Shown: one piece after another, positions 43,487 through 50,734 of the stretch
How the letters are laid out: each line of letters begins with the position of its first letter
How positions within the stretch are numbered: position 1 is the stretch's first letter
Assembly: GCA_039819545.1 (NCBI GenBank)
Contig: JBCBRS010000001.1
Coordinates: 327,103 to 391,102 of the forward strand
Reading direction: 5' to 3'
Source: CALLPQ01 sp039819545
Lineage (GTDB): Bacteria; Pseudomonadota; Alphaproteobacteria; Caulobacterales; Parvularculaceae
Length of the DNA stretch: 64,000 bases
Translations under genes and position numbers: made by a program
Notes under the pieces: generated by a model
Database searches by the model: none
The model's input: only the letters and a program-made list of their open reading frames with translations
What the model was told of the DNA's origin: nothing

Positions 43487-43918
43487 CTAGGTAAGCGCAG
43501 TTGAGTTTCGAGGTTGCGTCATTGTCCGCGCGAGCGTCATTCCGATCAGCATGGCGGCAACGAAGATCGTGGCTTTGTCCGGCGAAGCAGACAGGGCCGC
43601 CATTGCAGGGCCTGGGCACAGTCCAACCAAACCCCAGCCTATACCAAAGATACTTGCACCGAGTACGAGATCACGATCGATGTCTGCGCGCGTCGGGATG
43701 GAAAATCCGTCTGCATAAAGCGGATTGGGTTTTTTAGTGACAAGCCGAAACCCGAAAAAGTTGACGATCACAGCGCCAGCCATAACGAAAGCCAGGCTTG
43801 CGTCCCACTCTCCAAAAAGGTCAAGAAACCCGATGACCTTTTGGGGATTGATCATACCGGAAACGATCAGACCAAAACTAAAGAGAAGCCCGGCGAGATA
43901 GATCATAGGATGCTTCAT
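43487..43918 (-). CDS. YeeE/YedE-family transporter, second half
   Basis: 143 residues with four helices (MIYLAGLLFSFGLIVSGM, the segment after GEWDAS, ILVLGASIFGIGWGLVGLCP-like, and VAAMLIGMTL). The conserved Cys lies in GLCPGPA. Together with the gene before it, it forms a split YeeE/YedE (PmpA/PmpB, TsuA-like) transporter for thiosulfate or other sulfur compounds. Start chosen at 43918, which overlaps the partner's stop (ATGA). Confidence 0.88.
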   Translation of the reverse strand: MKHPMIYLAGLLFSFGLIVSGMINPQKVIGFLDLFGEWDASLAFVMAGAVIVNFFGFRLVTKKPNPLYADGFSIPTRADIDRDLVLGASIFGIGWGLVGLCPGPAMAALSASPDKATIFVAAMLIGMTLARTMTQPRNSTALT

Positions 43919-44355
43919 GCCCCTGCTCCAAGACCAAGAAGGCGTACAGCAAGCACCGTTAGAATAGCGGTGATCATGAAGGTGATTGTTGCGACGAGTG
44001 ATCGTGTAGACAGACGGGCAAGACCACAAACACCATGACCAGAGGTGCAGCCATTACCCGTTACGGTGCCAACCCCGACAATAAGACCTGACACAATGAG
44101 CAATGGGGCGCCTGCTTCCAACTCTACCGTTGGGGCTTGTCCCTGAAATAAGATGTAAAGAAGTGGCGCGCTTAGCACGCCGGCGAGAAAGGTGAGCCTC
44201 CATGCATTCTCGGAAAGCCAATTATCCGCAGTAGGAGGCAACAAATTTGATACAATGCCGCTGACGCCCATTACGCGTCCATGGCTTGCCATCACCATGA
44301 TCGCGGCGACACCGATCATAGCGCCTCCAATTAAAGCAGCTACAAAGTCATGCAT
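43915..44355 (-). CDS. YeeE/YedE-family transporter, first half
   Basis: 146 residues, four helices, with the signature GNGCTSGHGVCGLARLSTRS holding the two conserved cysteines thought to pass the sulfur substrate. Co-translated with 43487 and 13 bp after the ArsR gene, so regulator and transporter form one operon. Start taken at ATG 44355 with GGAGC upstream; an extension to 44388 overlaps the regulator. Confidence 0.88.
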   Translation of the reverse strand: MHDFVAALIGGAMIGVAAIMVMASHGRVMGVSGIVSNLLPPTADNWLSENAWRLTFLAGVLSAPLLYILFQGQAPTVELEAGAPLLIVSGLIVGVGTVTGNGCTSGHGVCGLARLSTRSLVATITFMITAILTVLAVRLLGLGAGA

Positions 44356-44368
44356 AAGCAGGTGCTCC

Positions 44369-44674
44369 TTATTTAGTGTCCGGACCACAGAATGTTTCGT
44401 AGAGAAACATCATGATTTTCAAAATGTTTGGGTCGTCTATCGCGTAATAGATGGTCTGTGCTTCACGGCGTGTGGTGAGCGCTTTTTCTTGCCGTAAGCG
44501 CGCAAGGTGTTGAGACATGGCGGGTGGCTTCATGTCGACCAAATCGCATAGATCACTGACGGATCGCTCTCCTTCGACCAGCTGACAAAGGATCATCAGC
44601 CTGGCCGGGGAAGCGAGTAATTTCATGTAACTGCTAACCTCGTCAGCGGTTGATTCCATCTCTGCAATATCCAT
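44369..44674 (-). CDS. ArsR-family regulator, SqrR/BigR-like (second)
   Basis: 101 residues. Winged-helix core SPARLMILCQLVEGERSVSDL and KPPAMSQHLARLRQEKALTT. Cysteines in LMILCQL and in the final FYETFCGP-like segment (FLYETFCGPDTK) match the SqrR/YgaV sensing pair; a third Cys lies in SDLCDLVDM. Likely persulfide-responsive repressor of the YeeE/YedE genes. The AT-rich region 44680-44730 upstream holds TTGCGCAA and ATATGCGTAT, possible operator parts. Confidence 0.9.
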   Translation of the reverse strand: MDIAEMESTADEVSSYMKLLASPARLMILCQLVEGERSVSDLCDLVDMKPPAMSQHLARLRQEKALTTRREAQTIYYAIDDPNILKIMMFLYETFCGPDTK

Positions 44675-44875
44675 AATTCAGTAATTGCGCAAATACGCAT
44701 ATAATGCAAACTTTGATTATATTGAGATGGGTTTTGGCCAGCGATGGTGTGTGTCGATTTCAAAAGAGCTTGAGTATTTATGTCGCCAGAAAAAATAGCG
44801 GGCAATATGCACCAACGTCCGGTTTAGGGCGACTTAAGTCATTGGTTTTTATGGATCAAACGGCAATTTAGGGCC

Positions 44876-45045
44876 AATTCTGTTGAAAAACTATTTTTGG
44901 CCCTTCGGGAGAGAAGGGTGTTGGCGAAATGCCTTAACGAGAACAACAAACTCAGCAATATAATTCAATAAACCTTATTTTATGACCCGAAAATATCAAC
45001 CGTATAAAGAGAAAACTACTCGGTTTCGAGTTTTTCAACAGAATT
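44876..45045. repeat. 170-bp MITE, copy 2
   Basis: Same 17-bp terminal inverted repeats as 7491-7660 and exactly the same length. Flanked by GGCC on both sides (44872-44875 and 45046-45049). It separates the sulfur block from the unknown-gene block. The gap between the ArsR gene and the MITE has only the possible promoter of the regulator. Confidence 0.85.
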
Positions 45046-45068
45046 GGCCAAACCCGGTCATACAAAGA

Positions 45069-45091
45069 CCCTCCCAAGCGCATTGGGAGGG
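45069..45091 (-). terminator. Hairpin terminator after the secreted-protein gene
   Basis: Perfect stem CCCTCCCAA / TTGGGAGGG with a 5-base loop. TCTTTGTAT follows on the minus strand and GCTTTTTC on the plus strand, so it may work in both directions. Confidence 0.7.
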
Positions 45092-45110
45092 TGCTCGCTT
45101 TTTCGGCTGT

Positions 45111-46397
45111 CTAATTTGAAATAATGATGCTGCTTGCAGCTTCGAGAACCCACGCATCGTTTGCAGGCCGCAAGTCAATGAAGGTCTCCTCAGCCCCATC
45201 ACCCTCATTGCCCTCAGTGGCAGTAATCAAAAACGACTTGCCCCAGGTCTTGTCACCCACCGAAATCCGTATCTCGCCAGTGGCACCTTCCGGAACATCA
45301 CCGCGATAGAGGTTCACCGCAATGACCATTTTGTCGAGATCAACGGGGGCATAAAAGCTGACCGACTCAAGGCCGTTCAGCAGCTCCTCCCCATTGCGAT
45401 AATCGCGGTAGAATTGCCCTTCATTGGTGCGGCGGTTGCCATAGAAGATGATTTCCGCCCCATCAAATGGACGGATGTAGACGTCTAAATCACAGTTGCA
45501 GTTCCAGGTTATTCCCACTTCCACATCGATTGCACGCCGCCTTTGCGCGACCGGAATGATTTCATTGGTCAGAGGGCGTTCATGGATCGGGATGCGCCCG
45601 CCAGCATCCGGACGCACATAGATCATTTCAAGCTTCTGCGATGATGGTATCTCAAAATCCTCCAGACTTTCTGACTCACCGCGCAGGACGCTATTGATCA
45701 TTTGCTTGCGATCATTGTTGAAGGTGACCAGCGGCCCGCCAAGCGCCTTCATCGTCATGCCGACAAATCGATAGACACCGTCTTTGTAGCGATTGTTGCG
45801 CACCCAATCATAATCATCATAGGTGAAATAAACCGGGGTGCCCTGCAGACGACCCTCTAACCCCGCCATGCTGTAGGGCGAATTTGACGGCTCCACTGTA
45901 ATGTAACCAGCTGACGGATAGTCTCCGTTCAGCATAGAGACTGATGGCTCACGCGGGTCATCATAAATCGGCGAACCAGCGATCACCACGGCATCGGTGG
46001 AAGCCATATCAAGCGTACTCACAATCGTGCGCAAGGATTGCGGCAGATTGAGTGCACCATGCCGCCGACCTTGGTCGGCATCCTTGGCAAACTTCAAGAG
46101 CCGCCCGATGCACGCCCGATTGGCATTGATCTTCGCCTTGTCAGAGGCATACGACTTTCGGTCCGGGACAATAAACTCACAGATCGTCTTGCCGGTCATG
46201 CCGTCGAAGACGGCCGCCTTTTCGCCGGGATCAACAGCCGTCGCCATCAGGCGAATGATATCTTGCATCTCGGCGCGCTTCGCATCGGGCTTGCCATTGG
46301 GCGAAATCACAATTGCCAGGTTGCCCGCAAAGGCAGGGGCGGTAATGGTGCCCATTGAGAAGGCACCGGCCATAAGGATAGATTTCAATCGGTTCAT
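45111..46397 (-). CDS. Unrecognised exported protein
   Basis: 428 residues. A clear signal peptide (MAGAFSMGTITAPAFAGN) is followed by a region with alternating strands and helices that recalls a von Willebrand A-like or Rossmann fold (LAIVISPNGKPDAKRAEM, STDAVVIAGSPIYDDP). The last 150 residues are beta-rich, beginning ITWNCNCDLDVYIRPFDG and similar in style to YfaP-type domains (GEIRISVGDKTWGKSFLI). No family can be named with confidence. It follows a membrane/coiled-coil gene by 28 bp, so the pair is probably an operon acting at the envelope. Start at 46397 because only this Met precedes the signal. Confidence 0.75.
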   Translation of the reverse strand: MNRLKSILMAGAFSMGTITAPAFAGNLAIVISPNGKPDAKRAEMQDIIRLMATAVDPGEKAAVFDGMTGKTICEFIVPDRKSYASDKAKINANRACIGRLLKFAKDADQGRRHGALNLPQSLRTIVSTLDMASTDAVVIAGSPIYDDPREPSVSMLNGDYPSAGYITVEPSNSPYSMAGLEGRLQGTPVYFTYDDYDWVRNNRYKDGVYRFVGMTMKALGGPLVTFNNDRKQMINSVLRGESESLEDFEIPSSQKLEMIYVRPDAGGRIPIHERPLTNEIIPVAQRRRAIDVEVGITWNCNCDLDVYIRPFDGAEIIFYGNRRTNEGQFYRDYRNGEELLNGLESVSFYAPVDLDKMVIAVNLYRGDVPEGATGEIRISVGDKTWGKSFLITATEGNEGDGAEETFIDLRPANDAWVLEAASSIIISN

Positions 46398-46425
46398 CAC
46401 GAACGCTCCGTTGTTGAGGGATAGG

Positions 46426-47433
46426 TTAGTCACGCGATTGCATGTCGCGGAGATCGCCCACAGCTTCTCCCACGAAGACATCACGCACCGCACGGATTTG
46501 AACAGCGCGAGCTTCGTCAGCAACCGCAGTTTTCTCGGCGTCAAGGGCGGGACCTTCCAGTTCCTTGACCTGCTTGTCGGCTTCATTCCATTTCGGGTTT
46601 TTCATGCTGTATGAAGCGGAACAGCGGGCCTGCCGGCGGTCATAGACAAGGAATAGGCTGGCCCCGATGACGACCTCAGCAATAATCTGCACAGCATTGC
46701 GCAGTTTACCGACCAGACTGTGGTCTTGCTGATCTGTAAAATCACCGTTCAGCACATCCCAGTCGATGTCAGCGGTCGCTCCCTCAAACGAAAACACGAA
46801 CAGAATGATCCAGATAAAGATCAATACGCCCGATAGGCCAAACATCCCGAGGGAGTAAGCTTTGCGAGAGGTATCCCAGTCCAGCAAATGATACCCGGAC
46901 TTCACGGCCAATGCGGCGGCGGGCACGAGTGCGCTTAACATCCAGGCGAGATATGGCTGCTCAAGGAAAACCGGAATGCCGCTGGCAAGGATCGTGGTGG
47001 CAACATTCACTGCGCCCAACCCTAGTAAGCTTGCCGAACTGAAAAGCGACAGCCCTGCAATCAGCTTGTCATACTGGTTCCATTCTCCGAAAGGAATGTC
47101 TTTGCCCGCCGGAGCATCAGCGTCGGTGGTGTGATGACGCGCCATATTGATGCGTGTTGCATGCACGGCACGAACATCACGCAACCGCGTCAACTGCTTT
47201 TGGAGCCTGTCGGCTTCTGCGCGCCACTTTTCAGCAACAAGTTCAGCTTGGCGCAGGACAGCGCCATTACTTGCATCCCATTCATTGGTGGCGTGCTCCT
47301 TAATGACCTTAATTGCATCTGAAGCCTTTTTACTCGCCCGCGCGAGGTTGGGATTGTGTTTGACCGGCTTGAGGCCAAAGGATTGGAAATCCAAGCCCTC
47401 CAAGCCTTGTTTTCGTCGTTTTGGATCAACCAT
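46426..47433 (-). CDS. Unrecognised membrane protein with coiled coils
   Basis: 335 residues. The N-terminal 100 residues are helical and charged (QAELVAEKWRAEADRLQKQL). Four or five hydrophobic helices lie between residues 120 and 270 (LIAGLSLFSSASLLGLGAVN, SLGMFGLSGVLIFIWIILFV), and a final cytoplasmic coiled coil follows. ATG 47433. Upstream gene of the two-gene operon with the exported protein. Divergent from the coiled-coil gene at 47594, with which it may share a regulatory region. Confidence 0.7.
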   Translation of the reverse strand: MVDPKRRKQGLEGLDFQSFGLKPVKHNPNLARASKKASDAIKVIKEHATNEWDASNGAVLRQAELVAEKWRAEADRLQKQLTRLRDVRAVHATRINMARHHTTDADAPAGKDIPFGEWNQYDKLIAGLSLFSSASLLGLGAVNVATTILASGIPVFLEQPYLAWMLSALVPAAALAVKSGYHLLDWDTSRKAYSLGMFGLSGVLIFIWIILFVFSFEGATADIDWDVLNGDFTDQQDHSLVGKLRNAVQIIAEVVIGASLFLVYDRRQARCSASYSMKNPKWNEADKQVKELEGPALDAEKTAVADEARAVQIRAVRDVFVGEAVGDLRDMQSRD

Positions 47434-47541
47434 ATCAGTACCCTTTCATGGTGTGTAGACGGAATACTCCACCGACCATCTAGGCGTGCGATTGGTGATT
47501 CTCGGGCGGGTTAGGGTACTTTCTCAAAATTGATATGAAAT

Positions 47542-47571
47542 TTGCTTCGTACACCGCTGATTTGGTATAAT
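47542..47571 (+). promoter_or_regulatory. Predicted promoter of the 47594 gene
   Basis: TTGCTT (47542-47547) and a perfect TATAAT (47566-47571), 18-bp spacer. The ATG at 47570 overlaps the -10, which is why the later GTG start is preferred. Confidence 0.6.
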
Positions 47572-47593
47572 GGAATGTCAGAAAGGAAGTGGT

Positions 47594-48340
47594 GTGGACG
47601 ATATTGAATTCAGACGACGGGAAGAGTTTAGAGACCAGCAAGCGGAGATTGCGGGGATCAATAATGGCCGTCAGGCGCGTTTTCTAAGTGCTGATGGTAC
47701 ACGTCTTAATTCGCCTGAAAGCCGCGAGCGTGCCAGACAACAGGCCTTCCAGACCCAACTGGAACTTCTCCTGAATGACCCTGCCTATCGCGCGCATTAT
47801 GACCATGTGCTCGACTTAATCGCGCAGACACAGGCTACGCTGGATACTGCAATCGCCGAGACGTCGGAAACGATCGAGCGGTTGGAAGCCCTGATTAACG
47901 ACCTCGAAACCCGTGCTGCCAAACTGCCCGATGGCACTGGCGTTTTTCTTGCCGCCGATGGCCCAGTCTATACCGCTGACGGGCGCAATCTTGGTTCGAA
48001 CACTGAAATGGGCATCGACTTTCCGAAGGATGCGCCCAGCTGGGAGCAATATCGCGGCGCGCGCGAGGCATTGAAAGCCGCCCGCGAACGGATGCGGGAT
48101 TACGGCGAACTGCAGAACGATGTTCTTGATCCAGCACGCGAGCGCATGAATGACCCTGAAAATCCACCCACCCTTGAGGAATTGGGCGAGTTGGAACGCC
48201 AAATACAAGAACGCAATGCGCAATTGCTCAGTCACTCACCAGTGCAATCGGCATTTATAAAAGTTTCTGACCCTGTTCCGTCTGATGGTGGCATCGATAA
48301 TGACCTGATCGCCGCCGTCGATTTTGGATCGAAGCCTTAG
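47594..48340 (+). CDS. Unrecognised coiled-coil protein
   Basis: 248 residues, soluble. It has a helical hairpin-like region (HVLDLIAQTQATLDTAIAET, then TIERLEALINDLETRAAKLP), a short glycine-rich turn with GTGVFLAADGPVYTADGR, and a second helical part. The segment GVFLAADGPVYTADGRNL resembles short motifs in proteins of conjugative elements and Rhs-like systems, but not enough to name it. Start GTG 47594 with AAAGGAAG upstream. Divergent from 47433 and overlapping the convergent gene 48337 by 4 bp. Confidence 0.65.
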   Translation: MDDIEFRRREEFRDQQAEIAGINNGRQARFLSADGTRLNSPESRERARQQAFQTQLELLLNDPAYRAHYDHVLDLIAQTQATLDTAIAETSETIERLEALINDLETRAAKLPDGTGVFLAADGPVYTADGRNLGSNTEMGIDFPKDAPSWEQYRGAREALKAARERMRDYGELQNDVLDPARERMNDPENPPTLEELGELERQIQERNAQLLSHSPVQSAFIKVSDPVPSDGGIDNDLIAAVDFGSKP

Positions 48341-48819
48341 GTTTTGCAAACCCTGTCAGAGATGGCGACGATTGTGGCACTTGGAAATGCGTCGGGATAT
48401 TTCTGAAACGCGGCCTTGATCGTTGGAAATCGATCCGCTCCGCCGAAATACCACTCCCAGATACAATCGCCCTTCGGTGATTGCTCATTGATCAGACCGT
48501 GGCCAAGCCCTGCAAACGCGCCATGCACCCATAGACGCAATTCCTTATCCGACGTTTCATCGACCAGTTGCTGGTTTGTCAGCCGTTTATTCGGAGCTTG
48601 ATTGGAGTTTGCTCCCTGAGTCGATGCCACTGCAGGTAATGCAACAAACGCAGTAAGACACACAATTGTATGCAGAGTCTTCAAAACCTTCCGTAAAGAG
48701 ACTAACTGCTTTATCGTTCTGAAATTATGAAGTTCGCGGAATTCAGGCGATTTATGCCGCTGAATTCCCCTGTCCCGAAAGGCAAGCCATTCGGGACTAA
48801 AAACCGATAATTTGAACAT
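48337..48819 (-). CDS. Exported small protein, possibly Rap1a/Tai-like
   Basis: 160 residues from ATG 48819. The likely signal peptide begins only near residue 46 (TLHTIVCLTAFVALPAVAS), so an internal start such as the TTG at that place may be used. The mature part has LRLWVHGAFAGLGHGLINE, a Cys in GDCIWEWYFGG, and a final YPDAFPSATIVAISDRVC. This pattern recalls Rap1a/Tai immunity proteins, with a Cys pair and an aromatic-rich core. The match is weak; no toxin gene stands next to it. Confidence 0.55.
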   Translation of the reverse strand: MFKLSVFSPEWLAFRDRGIQRHKSPEFRELHNFRTIKQLVSLRKVLKTLHTIVCLTAFVALPAVASTQGANSNQAPNKRLTNQQLVDETSDKELRLWVHGAFAGLGHGLINEQSPKGDCIWEWYFGGADRFPTIKAAFQKYPDAFPSATIVAISDRVCKT

Positions 48820-48840
48820 GTTTCAGAGAAAGTTATCGCC

Positions 48841-49392
48841 ATGCGCATTGCCTACGCGCGCGTTTCCACGATCGACCAGAACCTTGATCTTCAGATCGAC
48901 GCGCTGAAGCGCGCCGGGTATGACAAGCTGTTCACCGACCACGGGGCCAGCGGGGCTTCCGCAGATCGCACCGGCCTGAATGATGCTCTGGCGGCGTTGA
49001 ACACCGGCGACACGTTGCTCGTATGGCGGCTCGACCGCCTGGCCCGGTCTGTCTATGACCTCGCGGACCTTTTGAGAGACTTCAATCAGCGTTCCATCGC
49101 CTTTGAATCCATCTGCGAAGGTCTCGATACATCCCATTATTTTGGCGAATGCATGTATCTCATCGCAGGAGCCTTTGCACATCTCGAACGCTGTATCCTG
49201 ATCGAACGCACAAAAGAAGGCATGGCAGCCGCCAAAGCACGCGGTGCAAAATTTGGGCGAAAGCCGTCCTTGACCGCCGAAAACCTGGTGATGGCCCGCG
49301 CACAGATCGACAGCGGCAGGAGCGTAGCGGATACCGCGAAAGATATCGGCGTTGGCCGATCTACGCTTTACCGATACCTTCAGGCGAGTTAG
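48841..49392 (+). CDS. Serine resolvase/invertase
   Basis: 183 residues, small serine recombinase. Catalytic Ser9 in IAYARVST, WRLDRLARSVYDL, and the E-helix ERCILIERTKEGM. The C-terminal Hin/Tn3-type helix-turn-helix ends RSVADTAKDIGVGRSTLYRY. Complete. Could be a plasmid or transposon resolvase, or a DNA invertase; no inverted repeats for an invertible segment were seen next to it. A terminator follows. Confidence 0.92.
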   Translation: MRIAYARVSTIDQNLDLQIDALKRAGYDKLFTDHGASGASADRTGLNDALAALNTGDTLLVWRLDRLARSVYDLADLLRDFNQRSIAFESICEGLDTSHYFGECMYLIAGAFAHLERCILIERTKEGMAAAKARGAKFGRKPSLTAENLVMARAQIDSGRSVADTAKDIGVGRSTLYRYLQAS

Positions 49393-49409
49393 CGAGGCAA
49401 TGCAAAAAA

Positions 49410-49429
49410 CCCCGCACAAATCGGCGGGG
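49410..49429 (+). terminator. Terminator after the resolvase gene
   Basis: Stem CCCCGC / GCGGGG with an 8-base loop, then CTTTCCGTTCTT. Preceded by AAAAAA. Confidence 0.65.
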
Positions 49430-49454
49430 CTTTCCGTTCTTGTTCAATCAAAGC

Positions 49455-49829
49455 CTAAAACTTGATAGGATCATTCATAATTTTGAAAGCAAGGTCCCAC
49501 AGCTCTAATCGCGGCATCAAATGCCAATTTGGTTTACGTTGCGGGTACTTTTCGACGAATTTTTTGACGTCCGAATTCCATCGGAATTCATCTGTCCAAC
49601 CATAAGCTTCATCAATGATGTCGCGATGGATGTCCACATGCACGCCGTAAGGCTTGTATACTGGCACATCAAGCTCCTCGAACAAGCGAACATGCAGCCA
49701 ATCCGTGGTTCCCAATCGTGATCGCTTCAACGCGTTGATTTTTAACGCCGTTTGGTACATCAACTCCTTTGTTCTAATGCGCGATACTGGTGCAATCACA
49801 TAGACGAACGCTTTTTTGTGGTCAGGCAT
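49455..49829 (-). CDS. Unrecognised small protein
   Basis: 124 residues, no signal or membrane segment. It starts with a strand-like KKAFVYVIAPVSRI and contains the acidic/aromatic GVHVDIHRDIIDEAYGWTDEF; basic elsewhere. ATG 49829 with CAGGAGGGCTC upstream. Convergent with the resolvase and divergent from the repeat-protein gene. Not assignable. Confidence 0.65.
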   Translation of the reverse strand: MPDHKKAFVYVIAPVSRIRTKELMYQTALKINALKRSRLGTTDWLHVRLFEELDVPVYKPYGVHVDIHRDIIDEAYGWTDEFRWNSDVKKFVEKYPQRKPNWHLMPRLELWDLAFKIMNDPIKF

Positions 49830-49935
49830 TGAGCCCTCCTGTCAAGACAGGAAAGCCGATCGGCAATGCAGCCTATTGGGCCCAGGGCTGCAGAGAGTTC
49901 CTTACGCTCCCATGAGGCTATGATCTCCAGCCGCG

Positions 49936-49956
49936 GTTCCCCACACCATGGGGAAC
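49936..49956. other. Perfect hairpin in the gap before the defence genes
   Basis: GTTCCCC / GGGGAAC with a 7-base loop. In the 217-bp gap 49830-50046; no T run follows, so a terminator is unlikely. It may be an operator or a relic of an insertion. Confidence 0.4.
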
Positions 49957-50046
49957 TTTCGAGAAGATTTCGGGGAATATCTTGGTCATTGTTTTTACTC
50001 GATTTTTCTTGCTAGATCACGATTTTTAATATATTCTGTATAATGA

Positions 50047-50700
50047 ATGATAGCAACAAAAGTTGGTCCCCATGATGTATCCGGCGAATTTGTCGAGCAT
50101 GAGGAACACGGGGTCTGTTTCGAAGAAACCTGGAGACGCGATAATAAAGTGGATCGCGATGGTGGCCCGGCGGTCACCCGGCGCAGCCTTTCAACAGGGG
50201 AATTGATTTTCATCCGTTATATGAGGAACGGGAAGGAATTCCGACGCGACGGTCCATCCACTATCGAAATTGATACTGGGTCAAGAATCGAGTGGTTTAA
50301 GTCCGATAGCGTGTGCGGTAACGAAGATGGCATCTTTATGCGAATAACCGATCTCGAAACCGGCATGCTGATTGGGATCAGTCACGTTCGTGAAGATGGC
50401 CTTGGCCACAAAACGGAGGGGCCTGCTGTCTGGCATCGTGACCCCGATACCGGTGTACTAATTTACGAAGAGTACTGCCTTGACGGAGAACAGCACAGAT
50501 TAGATGGCGCAGCCTACATCGAACGATCTAAAGATACCGGTATAACTACGTTAGAAGAGTACCGCGTCCATGGACAACTCCATCGATCTGACGGTCCGGC
50601 ACTGATTGAACGCGACCCAATCACTGGACAAATCACACATACTGAAAATCATGGTTATTCGCCAGCGCAGGACTTGCCAAAAGACGACCTAACGCCATAA
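50047..50700 (+). CDS. Repeat protein with RDGPA units, upstream partner of the STAND gene
   Basis: 217 residues made of four or five imperfect repeats of about 40 residues: polar strands ending in a turn of the kind HRxDGPAxIERD (RRDGPSTIE, KTEGPAVWHRDPDTG, HRLDGAAYIERSKDTG, HRSDGPALIERDPITG). This resembles MORN-like or phage-type toxin repeat folds. No catalytic motif. It ends 34 bp before the STAND ATPase gene in the same direction, so the two likely form an operon. TATAAT (50038-50043) sits immediately before the ATG, so the true start or promoter is uncertain. Confidence 0.7.
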   Translation: MIATKVGPHDVSGEFVEHEEHGVCFEETWRRDNKVDRDGGPAVTRRSLSTGELIFIRYMRNGKEFRRDGPSTIEIDTGSRIEWFKSDSVCGNEDGIFMRITDLETGMLIGISHVREDGLGHKTEGPAVWHRDPDTGVLIYEEYCLDGEQHRLDGAAYIERSKDTGITTLEEYRVHGQLHRSDGPALIERDPITGQITHTENHGYSPAQDLPKDDLTP

Positions 50701-50734
50701 TCCGAAGCTTGTTTCGTTCGAACGCGGCTTCATT

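Noticed and set aside
48841..49392. Invertible segment next to the resolvase
   Set aside because: No inverted repeats of suitable length were seen around the gene.
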